From: Megalobrama amblycephala
Lineage: Eukaryota; Chordata; Actinopteri; Cypriniformes; Xenocyprididae
Assembly (NCBI RefSeq): GCF_018812025.1
Contig: NC_063054.1
Span: forward strand, 8,181,082 to 8,245,081
Direction: 5' to 3'
DNA: 64,000 nt
Part shown: positions 11,806 through 23,326 of the stretch, one piece after another
Layout of the letters: every line of letters begins with the position of its first letter
How positions within the stretch are numbered: position 1 is the stretch's first letter
Position numbers and translations under genes: made by a program
The notes under the pieces: generated by a model
Told to the model about the DNA's origin: nothing
Database searches by the model: none
What the model saw: the letters and a program-made list of their open reading frames with translations, nothing else

Positions 11806-12805
11806 GTAGGCTGCTCTGACTCTGCTCTCCTTGTTTGTATCTCTGCAGTGCTGGTTTAGTGAGGGTGATGCCATAAAGGCTGCTGTAAGCCATCTTCCTG
11901 TCTTAAGGAAGAGGAGGACTAAATCAGAGTGGATGACAGTTTTACTCTGGGGACCAAAGCTTAGAGACTTTCCCCCGCCTTAACTCACAATGCTTTCATC
12001 CACTTCAAGCGTAATGTGGATTTGGCCACTTCAAGTTGAGTGTAGAAAGTTTAGGATTAATACTTCTGAAGAGAAAGTTTGTCTGTTTTTGGGATGTTCA
12101 CATCCTTTTTTCACTCATTGAGACCAGAGAAAAGCATGACAGCTGCTCTCAGCACTATATGTTTCCATAATGTTAAGGTGACCTTGTATATAGTGCATCA
12201 TCAAATGACATGACATCATTTGGGGAACATTTCTTCCAGCCTGAAATGATATCTCCCACATTAGTCCCACACATATGGCCACTGATCATTTTTATGGGGT
12301 GTGTGACAGATCACTGGAAAATTTAGTGGAGTCAAATCCCCCCCCTTGCCAAACACTTGCTCAGTGTGTGTGAGAGGTCCTCCACTCTGATAACCCCTCT
12401 CGAGCTCTTGGCATCCTGAAACACAGCGGAGGCTCGACTGCAGTGTGACATCAGCTTAGAGCAGGAAGGAAACACACACTACAGGGCCGGATCAACCCTT
12501 TATCATCTCTGACAGAGTGAAAACTTTTTTTTATTAGTCATTTCATTTTTCTCTCCCTCTTTTTGTCTTTGTGCTGTTGTTGCACATTCAGAATCAGTGT
12601 TTCAGAAGATACTTTAAAACTGCAGCTTGTTAGAATAGCTAAAGTACAGTCACACTCCCCTTTTTTTAAAAAATAGTTACATTAGGGAAGAAATATCTTT
12701 ACAAGGAAATAATTATATTATTTATTTTTTGCAATCAGAGTAACTTATCTGGCACAAAAATGTTAAAGGTCTCCGTATGAACAACAAAAGGATCAGTTTA
12801 CACTT
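11806..12805. other. Non-coding stretch, nothing recognised
   Basis: No exon or repeat structure recognised apart from short homopolymer runs. Confidence 0.45.
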
Positions 12806-13670
12806 GGGCTGCCCCCTAATAGTCGACTGAACGTTAGATGACTAGAAGAGGCTTAGTCAACCAAGATTTTATTAGCCGATTTGTTGCAGAAAAAAACTCC
12901 ACAGGAAGTGGCAAAATCACACAGTCCGTGAGGGGACACATCATTAACAGCGGGTCCTTGTGGTAATTACAGTATTTCGGGCAGAAAATCCAAACGTTCA
13001 CCTATCATCCGTCGACCTCAAATATGGCTATATATTATTTGAAACATGTAAGCTGTAGCAACTTTACATGGCTGCTCGCTCTAATGTTAACCTAGATAAA
13101 TGTGTGCTATTATACATCCAAGTGTTCATGCGGAGTGTGGAGGGCAGCTAAAGTATAGCGTGATATACTGCATGACATTGAGGCGCCGGCGCGATCACTT
13201 GCATTGTTTCATCTTAAAATACTCATTTTGTAATACCGTCATTTTTTGTCATACAGATTAGAGTAATACATCATTCCGAACTATAAAGGGTCTACTTTTA
13301 TTTGTGTAAACTCACAATAACAACAAAATGTTGTGCTATTGCAAAATAAAGAAAACAAACAGGATGCGCTTTCTGCCATCCCTGTCTCCCTGAACAGCAG
13401 CTCTTCACATAAATGAACCGACACTCAGCATATAGACTTGCCTCACAGACAAGATATGTAGAAAGCTTGAAACGTCTATTTTTAAACAAACCAGGTTGAA
13501 TTGAAAAAAAAAAACTTGCTATTTTTCTGACACATTCATAATCATTACTTTTGCCAGTGTTTTGCAACAAGCTTTATGCGTGCACTTGAACATGAGGCAT
13601 ATACCCCCCCCCCAGTATATTTAAGTAATTAAATGAATTTAAACAAGCGATTAGTCGACTAAACAATCCA
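12806..13670. mobile_element. Putative hAT-like non-autonomous element
   Basis: The left end contains gggctgccccctaatagtcg and the right end gcgattagtcgactaaacaa, sharing the palindromic word tagtcgact. The interior is non-coding and includes a C run near 13605. Ends with this motif are common on cyprinid hAT-like repeats. The boundaries are approximate. Confidence 0.45.
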
Positions 13671-14640
13671 AAGCATCAACATTTGACAAAATTATATAAC
13701 TTTATGTATCATTACAAAAACAAATGTCTGCTAAAATGAATCCGTGAATCATTTTATAAGCTAGTTCATTTAAATAAATCAAGTGAGTCTAACTCTTTTA
13801 AATGAACATCCAAATTAACCAGTTGGCTACAATGAAACAGACTTCCCAATAATGCAAAAATTTCTGTTTTGTCTGCGGTACTTGTTGGAACACAATGTAG
13901 ATAATAGTTGCTACTTTTAGTTAGTTTCTCCCCAACGCTGCTAAAAATACTGCAGTAAGGAGGGTTAAAGCTGAAGACGTCTCTCAGGCATAAAGCATCT
14001 GATGTAATCAGTCAATAACATAGTCTGTGAGTTCACAAGAGTGTGACCTTTGTACATACACACACAGGCGGTTTGCCTTTCAAAAAAAAAAAGATTTCAG
14101 GTGAATCTGAGGACTCTGAAGATGTCGTATATTGTTGGAGAGGATTTTATTTTGGTCATTTCCATCTTTTCATGTTCATTTGCAGTTGCTTTTCAAGCAG
14201 CAGACCATGAAATATTCACTAGCATTTAATCTCTACTTAGTGGCATTCACATCTGAGCGGCTCGTTCTTTAAATGCAAGCGTGTGCGTGTACATTGACAA
14301 TTGCACATTCAGTAGGGATTTCATGTGAATCTCTCAGACAGCTGCCTGCTCGTTGTGTAAGGGGTGACACACAGAATCATACAGGGGCCCAAGGGGGCCC
14401 CTGACCTATTTACAGCCCTTACCCTACTGGTCACACTCAGCCAAACACACACACTGAGTTTGTCACATTTCTACAAAAAAATTAAAAACATACACAAATT
14501 CAACCTTTCTCGGGATTTGTACCTAAACTGAGGGAGAATGTGAGAATGGATGTGGAAGACTAAACTGAGATCTTTAAGTTAGTAATGGTCCACCATTACA
14601 GTAAGCAGAAAATGTTAGTAATTTACTAAACGGAAGTAAC
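13671..14640. other. Non-coding stretch, nothing recognised
   Basis: Contains only short simple runs (A10 near 14082, AC repeats near 14445). No gene recognised. Confidence 0.45.
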
Positions 14641-14650
14641 ATTGTTCAAT

Positions 14651-14765
14651 TAGTTGTCCTGGGGTGCGTTTCCCAAAGCGAACTAGTAGTTCCGTCGTTA
14701 CAATAGAGTTCAATGGGACTTACAACCATGGTTCACCAACGATGCTTTCGGGAAACTCCTGGTTG
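14651..14765. mobile_element. Short MITE with 'ggggtgcgtttccc' end
   Basis: Starts ctggggtgcgtttcccaaag and ends cgatgctttcgggaaactcc. The termini match the longer element at 51904-52578 (ctggggtgcgtttcc and ggaaacacacccca). Probably an internally deleted copy of the same family. Confidence 0.5.
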
Positions 14766-14898
14766 ACATATCATATGTTCGGCTATCATATGTTCTCTCA
14801 GTTGTTATGCTTTCAAATGGCACTATGCCTTTCATGTTAAAAAACAAGCACAAGAAACTAAAATATTCATCAGGCAATGAGGCTCAATTTCCTCTTAA

Positions 14899-15201
14899 AG
14901 GGACAGTTCATCCAAAAATTACAATTCTGTCATCATTTAATCACCCTTACATCGTTCCAAACCTGTATTACTTTATTTGTTCTGTGGAACATAAATTTTG
15001 AAGAACTTTTTTTTTTTTTTTTTTCTTTCATACATTGAATGTCATTGGGGTCCAAAACGACATTGAATTGGACCCACTGACTTTCATTGTATGTACAAAT
15101 AAAACTGAGACTTTTCTCAAAATATCTTGCTTTTATGTTCCACAGTTATGTCATGAATGACATGAGGGTGATTAAATGATGACAATTTTCATTTTTTGCC
15201 A
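14899..15201. mobile_element. Fold-back MITE with TTAA (Angel-like), copy A
   Basis: Preceded by TTAA at 14895-14898. The left arm begins agggacagttcatccaaaaa and includes aattctgtcatcatttaatc; the right arm ends with the inverted gattaaatgatgacaatttt. The arms pair across a poly-T loop region at 15009-15024. Matches the short inverted-repeat family often found in zebrafish introns and UTRs. Confidence 0.75.
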
Positions 15202-15376
15202 ACTGCAACCAACGACAGCTCACCCCTCCCTTTTGTGGGATTTGAGAAGCTACGGTGGCCGTCTGGCCGACACAAGACAAAGATTTCGAGATAGCAGAGA
15301 GTATATTTGCCAGTCAAGCAATGCGGTTTCTTCTTACTTCTAACAAAGAACGGTCTCTGCTTCTAATAAACCAGAC

Positions 15377-15410
15377 GACTACTACTACTACTACTACTAC
15401 TACTTCTTCT
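15377..15410. repeat. (ACT)n trinucleotide run
   Basis: About nine tandem ACT units followed by (TTC)n. Confidence 0.9.
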
Positions 15411-16645
15411 TCTTTGTGCGTATTCGACGTAGTGATGATGCAAGCTGCATCTAAAAAAACTAATGATTTAGAAGAACAACAACATAGTGATGAAACATGC
15501 TCTGTAGAGTGTTTGTCCGTTTAGGGCTGCTGTAGAAACATGCCAGCACAAAATGACGACTTGACATGGAGGGAGGACCCGCAGTGTATGTAGACAGAAA
15601 TGGCTGATTCTAAGGTAATAAAAACATAACGGTTCATTATGTAAGGTCTTTGTACACCACTGAAAACATAGTTATGCATATTATATTGCATTTCTGTCTA
15701 TAGATCCTCCCAAATTTTACACATTGCATCTTTAAATATGCATCATGCAGTGCCGCATTCTTCATATACATTCATGACAATGAGATTCCCATGTCACTGC
15801 AGCCTCTTCAGATGGTACAGGTCAACCTTTGAAGTTCAAAAGATTTTGAAGTCTTGAATGCACCTCAATGTCCATCCTTTGCTGCAAAAGCAGATGCTGA
15901 AAGTAAAGCCCCGGTTAGTTTTGTGAACATGGTCTTTCAGGCTTTGGGCTTTATCTGATCTGTCATAAAGAAATTCATCTCTGTACTGGACTGGTGAAGT
16001 GGGAAAGTTCACATGCTTCTCTGTTGTGTAGGAAACCAATTCAAGAAGTTCTTCACCGTATGAACATTTAGAGCTCTTTCAGCTCTGCAAGAAGCTCTGT
16101 CTATTTAATAAAACTATAGTAACTTATATTAAGTAACATATATCTTTTACTTAAAAAATAGAATATGTTTATGGATTGTTTTTTTGTTGATTTGTTTTGC
16201 TGTTTTATTTTCTTACTCTGGTGTGAAACATCACCTGTATTAGCACAAATGAGGAGGACGCAGGCAGACGAGATCAATAGTTTTCTTCTGGCTGCCCCCT
16301 TTGCTTTGGTGCAGAGCCACTTAGTGTGAGCAAGTGAGCCGTGTGTGTGTGTATGGCTGGACATGTATGTGTGTGTGTGTGGCTCACGTGTCCATGCACT
16401 GCAGTCTGTCAACTTTGTATTTATACCAACATTAAAGGTCATTTGAGTGAAGAAAGAGGTGTCATCTTTGTCTTATTGCTGTTCATTATATCGGTCTCTT
16501 TCACACACACTCATCTGTTTTTGGCCAGCACAGCATTTTGTCTTTATTTTAAGAAATTCTAAAACACTGCAGTGATGTTGGGATGATAAAATGATATTCA
16601 AACACACACTTACAAACATTCCTGTAAAGGAATTGTATCCATTTA
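15411..16645. other. Non-coding stretch with short GT runs
   Basis: Short (GT)n runs near 16340-16380. No exon or RNA gene recognised. Confidence 0.45.
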
Positions 16646-17865
16646 GGGCCAGATTTACTAAACGGGGCAAATTAGCTTAAGCGCGCAATTCCACAAATGC
16701 GCCGATGGGAGTGGCAAGTTTTGCTCGTGATCCACTGATTAGAGTTAGGTCGCAAATGAGCAGAGCTGATGCTCTCATCAGGTGCGGGTCGACACAGGCA
16801 CAACTTGTTACATGTAATATACGGATAACGTCTTCCTCTTACATTCCAAAGAAATTTATACAAGTGGAAAATAATTTCTCCCTTCTACCACAAGCTCTCT
16901 GTTCTCTTCGGTGTCTCTTCCTAGCAGCAACAATTGCAGCCATGTCTCAAAGTGGATTAAGACCAGTGTTGCCAAGTCCAAGGTTTTCCCGTGGAATTAG
17001 GCTACTTTTACACTGTTGTCGCGGGTTGATTTAAATATCCGCGGGTTGAAGGGACCCCTAATAAAATGATATTTAGCCCCTGGGATGCAAATTTTACCAG
17101 GGAACCCCGACAAAAATGCAGATTTTACCCCCCGGAACGCAATTTTTACCATGGAACCCCTCCCTGAAATGCGATTGGGCTAGTTTTGGGCTAGTTTTAA
17201 GAAGCAATTGGGTGGGTTTTGTTGTGAAAACCTGGCAACCCTGGTTAAGACATGCTTTTGACCATAAAATAATGGTGCAAATACCAGTAAATTGACTAGC
17301 ACAAACATTAGTAAATTGCATTGCGAGATTCATTTAAAGGGTCATGAAACCCCCCTGTTTTACCCTGGTCGTTCACACCTCTGAGCTGCAAAAACTCTGT
17401 TAAAATGGGCGTGTAAAGCTCTGGAAAAGTGGGAGTAAATATCCGCGGGTTGAATAAAATGATATTTAGCCCCTGGGATGCAAATTTTACCAGGGAACCC
17501 CAACAAAAATGCAAATTTTCCCCGCCGCAATTGCTCTGAAAAATGCAAAAATAACTATTTTTCACTTAATGAATAACAGCACCTTTAGTGTTTTCAATGA
17601 TGTGCAGCCTATACATATCTGTTTACATCTCAAAAAAAGTGTTTTGGGGTTTCATGACCCTTTAAATACTCTACTCCCATAAATTTTTTGCGTCTGAAAG
17701 GGAAACTCCTATAAATGCATATGCAATAAGGTCAGCCACAAAAACAACTCAGTCCATGCCATTTCAGTGCTAATTTTGCACTGTGCGTCTTTAGTAAATC
17801 CTGACAGTAGTTTTTAACGCCAAAAGAGGGTTTGCGCTGGCGCAAGCTGTTAGTAAATTTGGCCC
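16646..17865. mobile_element. TIR element 'gggccagatttactaa' containing a nested MITE
   Basis: The ends are gggccagatttactaa and, inverted, ttagtaaatttggccc, one mismatch apart over 16 bp. The interior contains gcgc-rich words near both ends (ttaagcgcgcaatt and gcgctggcgcaagc). A separate TTAA element is inserted at 17338-17661. No transposase gene. Confidence 0.7.
17338..17661. mobile_element. Nested TTAA MITE
   Basis: The termini agggtcatgaaacccc and ggggtttcatgaccct are perfect inverted repeats. TTAA flanks at 17334-17337 and 17662-17665. It contains a second copy of a segment of about 90 bp also present just outside the insertion at about 17034-17105. Confidence 0.85.
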
Positions 17866-19232
17866 AAAGTATTTTATTTTTCCCTGAAGTCCACTTTTAA
17901 TATTAGTCAAATGTTTCTTGCACAATTTACAGTCACAATTTAGTTCTTAATGACTATTTTTCACTCTTTCTCTGACTGTAAAGCCACCTTTTCACTACCC
18001 CTGACAAACGACAAACCAGTTTCATTTCCAATGGAGAGTATAGGAGTTGCGTGTTCAGATCATATGCGTATTAAGGATTTTCGGATCCAATTTGAGCTTC
18101 AGCTATATTGATAATCTTTTGCAGCTATACTGTACGTGTGCGACCGACAGACTAATGTGACTTATTCTAATTATTACTATGAGGATGAGGTGAGAATTAC
18201 TAATATTTTGCACCATAATTTCATAATTATTAGATAATTATTTACATGATTAGTCCTAGAAAATGTTTTTTGTGCATATATTAATAAATGCATTATTCAT
18301 TAATTTTACCTTGCATAAGCAGAAGGTAATGCTTGCTTCACAACCAACAATCATACGCAAAAGGCTTTAGGATCGAACAAGCTACTTTTTTGCCACTGTA
18401 AGTTTAAGGCTTCTGTGTTATGATTGGTTCACTTCCATGTACTTGCTTACAGTTTGCACTGTTGTTTATCAAGTACCTGAATAAATGTTGAAATGTAAAT
18501 GTGGGCAGACATGTAAATGGTGTTGTGATGTTATAACCATGATAATTTATGAATGTTGCCTTTATGCAGATTAGTTTCTATAAATGTATTTGGTGCTGAA
18601 GGAGATTTGCATTGACAGTGTTATGGAAGCATTTACCTAACACAGTACCACAGTTGTTTATGGTACAAACCTTTGATGGTTTAAAGGTTTTGACTGAGGA
18701 GAACCACTGTATTTTGTCTAAATAGTACATCATAAATAGTAGATCACACAAAAAAGCGCAATGGCAATCCTGTTTCCCAACCTCTGAGCTTGCAGTTGAA
18801 CTATGACCCTGTATTGTAAATAGTTTCTTTGTGGTTGCCATGTTAGTTTAGCACCTAGAGATGGAGGCCAGTGCTTTGGGAGTTTAATGTGTACACATGC
18901 AGATCTCAGCTCTAATATGAGTCATAGTGACAGATAAATGGGTCAGAGCACAGACAAAAGACCCCCCTGGAGGAAATAAAGGTTATAACTTACTCATGGA
19001 CAGCTAAGCTCATGCAAAGCTCAAAACACTTGGTTACTATCAGAAAAAAAATATTTGTATTAAATGCAAGTTCAGGCTGAAGGAGGAAGTGCATACATCT
19101 TACCACCATTACTAACTCATCCAAAAACACATACCCCCTGTGAAAAAGAAGTGCACTTAGTTTTGAATGTGCACTTCAAATCTTAAAAGTATATTAAAAA
19201 ACTGTACTTGTAATCTAATATTAATGAAGTAA
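17866..19232. other. Non-coding stretch, nothing recognised
   Basis: AT-rich; no exon or clear repeat recognised. Confidence 0.45.
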
Positions 19233-19236
19233 AAGG

Positions 19237-19620
19237 CCACTTAAAGGATTAGTTCACTTTAAAATGAAAATTTTATGGCCACACGTCTCCGGCGGGTTAA
19301 TAAAGGCCTTCTGAAGGGAAGCGAAATATCCATATTTAACAAGTTATAAAGTAAAATATCTAGCTTCCACCAGACCGCCTTCTGTATACAAACTACTTAG
19401 AAAGTGTAATGCCTCTTGCAGTTCAAAATGCTACATCCTACGTATTCCATATTCAACTTACGACAAAAGCTAAACTGATGCAATGTCAGTTTTTTTTTTT
19501 TTTTTTTTTTTTTACCAGAGACTTACAACAGAAACTACTTTACAATAAATGGATTGCTTACCTAAAAATGTAAATTCTGCCATTTACTCACCCTCATGTC
19601 ATTCCAAACCTGTAAAATTA
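19237..19620. mobile_element. Copy of the 23327-24512 fold-back family, rearranged
   Basis: Begins aaaggattagttcactttaa and contains aaatatccatatttaacaag, ttataaagtaaaatatctag and cttccaccagacc, all of which recur at 24110-24180. A T run of about 24 bp lies at 19490-19513. The right end keeps ctcaccctcatgtcattcca. Confidence 0.6.
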
Positions 19621-19899
19621 GATGTTTAGCAGAAGGTTCATGCTGCTCTTTTCCATTCAATGAATGCAAATAGTGACCGTGAGCTAATAAGTTCTACATT
19701 TCAACTCTTTATAAGTAATACAATAGCTTTGTGTGAGGAACATCAAAATTTAAGTCATTATTCACTGAAAATCTGTATTGCTGTTCTGCATATTCAAACT
19801 TGCAGCATTGTGATTGGTTACAAAAATCAGGAATCAATGATGGCACAAAGCATCTTGATTCAGCAAGTTTGAATTGGCAAGACTGAATGCATATTTTTT

Positions 19900-20396
19900 T
19901 TATCCCACACTGAAAATAATTTAGGGCACACTTTCACGACAACAATGTACTAAAAGTTTTTCCTTTGCTCTTTTTGCGTACAGATGACAACACTGTCAAA
20001 ACGATCCCCGTTCACACGGATCTGCAAAACGACTAAAAACTGTATTCTGCTGCCAGGCCAGTAGTTGGCGATATCACTTTGTAAAGAAACACTACACGCA
20101 TGTAGACTGAACATGTAATACATATGTGCATGATGTCATTGTTATCACAAATTCGCTTTACACAGTTTACACAGAGACGATAACACTATCGTTTTCAAAA
20201 ACTTGCAATTTGAAACCCGTTTTAAAATATTTGCATTTTCAGGCCCTCAAAATGCAGTTGTCATGTAAATGAATGGCCAAAACGCATAACAAGTTTTCTG
20301 TTTTTAGTGTCGTATGAACTGCCCCTTAGAGTAGAAACAATTTTCACTCAGAAATTTCTTGTAAATTTCACAAACCCTTACGAAAATGGCATGTAA
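19900..20396. other. Non-coding, probably repeat-derived
   Basis: Contains gacaacactgtcaaaacgat and related words typical of dispersed cyprinid DNA, but I could not define ends. No exon recognised. Confidence 0.3.
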
Positions 20397-21754
20397 TTAC
20401 GGAAGAGGATTAGGGCCAAGCAATAATAAAAAAATAAAACCATCTCGAGATTAAAGTTGCTAAATTTCGAGAAAAAAAGTTGAAATAAAATGTTAAAGGT
20501 CCCGTTTTTCATGGTTTTTTGAAGCTTTGATTGTGTTTATAGTGTGCAATATAACGTGTTCATGTTTCGCGTGTAAAAAAACACAGTATTTTTCACATAA
20601 TTTACTTATCTGTATACCGCTGTTTCCACTGTCATAAAAACGGGCTGATGACTTCCTTGTTCTATGAAGTCCCTCCTTCAGAAATACGTAACGAGTTCTG
20701 ATTGTGCCAGCGGTTCCTGTGTTGTGATTCGACAGCAGTTTAGCGCATCTTGCCCGGAAAGGTCACGCCTCTTACCATAACGTGGAGATGCACGCGCTCA
20801 GTGTTATTGTAAACATGTCTTTAATTTTACCCTATCAATTTGAGCCGGAATCAGACCCGGTGATTGGACTGCGGGATGAAAATAACAGCGTTTCGACGAC
20901 ATGGCGACAAACACACTCTACAAACGCAACTCTTGTGTATTCCTGTGGGCGGAGGTTAGTCAAAAAACTGTTTTAGTGACGTCATTAAAGAAGTAAGTAG
21001 AGGGATGTAGTCCAAACTGGCCGTTCGATGTAGGAGACTTCTGTTAAATAAAATATCTCGCTTGGCATTGAACTTTGAGCTTTAAAATTTTACAGATTTT
21101 ATTTATACTCTAACAACAACATTACACACTAACTAAAGTTTGAAACATGGGATCACGAAGAACGGGACCTTTAAGAATAAACTCGTTAAATTACGAGAAA
21201 AAACTCGTTAAATTTCAAGAAAAAAGTCGAGATAAAATGTTGAGAATAAACTCGTTAAATTACAAGAAAAAAACTCGTTAAATTTCGAGAAAAATATTGA
21301 GAATAAAGTCATTAAATTATGAGAAAAAAGTTGTTAAATTACGAGAACAAATTCGTTAAATTATGAGAAAAATGTTGTTAAATGTCGAGAAAAAAGTCGA
21401 GATAAAATGTTGAGAATAAACTCATTAAAATATGAGAAAAAAGTCATTAAATTACGAGAACAAATTTGTTAAATTATGAGAAAAATGTCGTAAAATGTCG
21501 AGAAAAAAGTCGAGATAAAAATGTTGAGAATAAACTCATTAAATTATGAGAAAAAAGTCATTAAATTACGAGAACAAATTTGTTAAATTACGAATTTGTT
21601 CTCATAATTTAACGACTTTTTTCTCGTAATTTAATGACTTTATTCTCAAAATTTTATCTCGACATTTAACGAGTTTTTTCTCAAAATTTAACAACTTTAA
21701 TCTCGAGATGGTTTTATTTTTTTATTTTTGCTTGGCCCTAATCCTCTTCCGTAA
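20397..21754. mobile_element. TIR element with tandem 'ttaaattacgagaaaaaa' core, containing a nested MITE
   Basis: The outer ends are ttacggaagaggattagggc and its inverse cctaatcctcttccgtaa. Just inside are ccatctcgagattaaagttg and the inverted caactttaatctcgagatgg. Between them, about 21175-21600 is an array of imperfect units (cgttaaattacgagaaaaaa and aaagtcgagataaaatgttg), which inverts near 21590. A TTAA MITE sits at 20497-21170. No transposase seen. Confidence 0.75.
20497..21170. mobile_element. Nested TTAA MITE 'aggtcccgtttttc'
   Basis: The termini aggtcccgtttttc and gaagaacgggacct are inverted, with TTAA at 20493-20496 and 21171-21174. Removing it restores the host array unit aaaatgttaagaataaactc. 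A small open stretch at 20782-20976 (MEMHALS..., containing LPYQFEPESDP) may be a trace of an exon of the autonomous parent. It lacks splice sites I can support, so I do not call it a gene. Confidence 0.85.
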
Positions 21755-22498
21755 GTAATACACTGTATGTATATTAAACATTACATTTTGAAGTAGAAAA
21801 ACTGAAATAGCATTTTCTTGTAAAACGTACTCCAATAATCCTTGTTTTATTTACAACTTTGAAAAATTATTACTTGACCAGTACTCATATATATCATATG
21901 CACAGATATTGGCCCCCGCCCACTGGCCCTTGCACTTTTTTATCACTTCCTCTCCTTGTCTTTCCTTTTCTCTTTTATCTTCCTCTACATCTCTCCATCT
22001 CTTCTAGACATGCGTTACACATATACACGCAAAGACAGGGGTATTCCAGGACTTGTGTCGACTGCCAGTTGACTGGAAACACAATCACAGCTGACAGTTA
22101 TGTGTGTCATGAGGACAATGGCACAGCGGGGCAGAGATGGCAAACGCACAAATCCAGTCACCACATCGATGCACACACAAACAGAGACATCTTCAGCCCC
22201 AGATTTATTTACACACACAAGACATTTAATTTGGAAAACTGAAATGTTCTGGATCCATTCACACATCCATTCACACCCACACAAAGCTTACAGTCAAACA
22301 GAGGGCTAAACCAGTAAATCCTCAGAACGTCAAGCTAAACTGAGAGAGGTTATTAATATGAGACAGAAGGTTGGCATAATGCCCCAAATGCTATTTGAAA
22401 GGGCTATAAAACACAGTCTGGCTCTGAGTCTTTTGATGGAAGGAAAAACTAAATAATTTGAGGGGGGAAAAAAACAGCGAAAAATAAATGTACATTCA
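21755..22498. other. Non-coding stretch, nothing recognised
   Basis: CA-rich short runs around 22015-22290; no exon with supporting splice sites. Confidence 0.4.
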
Positions 22499-22627
22499 TT
22501 AATTTGGCAGATCCTTTTACCCAAAGCAAAAGTGCATTCAAGATGTACTTTTCATCAGGACTCCATGGGAATCGAACTCACAACTTTGGTATTGCTAGCG
22601 CAACACACTACCAATTGAGCTACAGAA
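22499..22627 (-). mobile_element. tRNA-derived SINE, minus strand
   Basis: Read on the minus strand it starts with a tRNA-like head: tagctcaattggtagtgtg (A box), gcgctagcaataccaaa, and gtgagttcgattccc (B box). It ends with the tail ggtaaaaggatctgccaaat, typical of cyprinid SINEs. The head resembles a tRNA with an anticodon arm around gctagcaa, but the acceptor stem does not close. Confidence 0.75.
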
Positions 22628-23214
22628 ACAAAAATACTAAGAAGTCACTGGAAAAGGTCTGAAAAACTGAATGACCTTGGCATCTACCTCTTTTTGCCCT
22701 AATATGATGGCAACACACCCCCAAAGTAGGCAACAGACACCCTGGTCTGACCTCCCTCCCCTCCCCTCTCCATGTGCCTGGCTCTTTTTATAGCAGACCA
22801 TATTCATTAATAGAGAAGGTTCCTCCCAGGAGAACAAAGCTCATTACAGAACTGCACATCCTTTGGGTGCTCTCAGGATTCTCATGTGGGATCTTTCTCT
22901 GGCAGGTCGGCACCTTTTCCTGATTTGGATGGCTTTGGCAAGAATTCCCCACCTCAATCTCTGCTCTTTCCTAACTTAACCACTCCACAGAGATGGTAGG
23001 ACAGAGAAACATCCATCCCTTAATGAGTTTTTCTAATGCGAGCCATTTGCTATGTCACCTCTACAAATAAATTCAATGTTTCTTTCATTACGGAGATATC
23101 AAGATATATCCAAATTTTTCAACACACAATGGAAAATTAGATAAGCTCATAGCTTTGTTTACTTCATTATGCATTAGAATAAGACAAATTTTGACTTCCC
23201 TGAGGAATTTCAAG
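22628..23214. other. Non-coding stretch, nothing recognised
   Basis: No exon or repeat structure recognised. Confidence 0.4.
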
Positions 23215-23312
23215 TTTGTTTAGCTCAACTGGTAGAGCGTTGCGTTGGCAATACCAAGGTTGTGGGTTCGATTCCCAGGAAAGACACAAAATGTATACTT
23301 TGAATGCACTGT
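23215..23312 (+). mobile_element. tRNA-derived SINE, plus strand
   Basis: The head tagctcaactggtagagcgt, then tgcgttggcaataccaagg and gtgggttcgattccca, is the same tRNA-like unit as at 22499-22627 in the other orientation. The tail is short (tttgaatgcactgtaa). Confidence 0.75.
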
Positions 23313-23326
23313 AAGGGGACATTAAA

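Noticed and set aside
10744..11859. Several overlapping Leu/Ser-rich ORFs up to 225 codons
   Set aside because: Produced by the polypyrimidine tract; no start context, domain or splice support.
23215..23312. Candidate functional tRNA gene
   Set aside because: A and B boxes are good, but the acceptor stem does not pair and the same head occurs with a SINE tail nearby.
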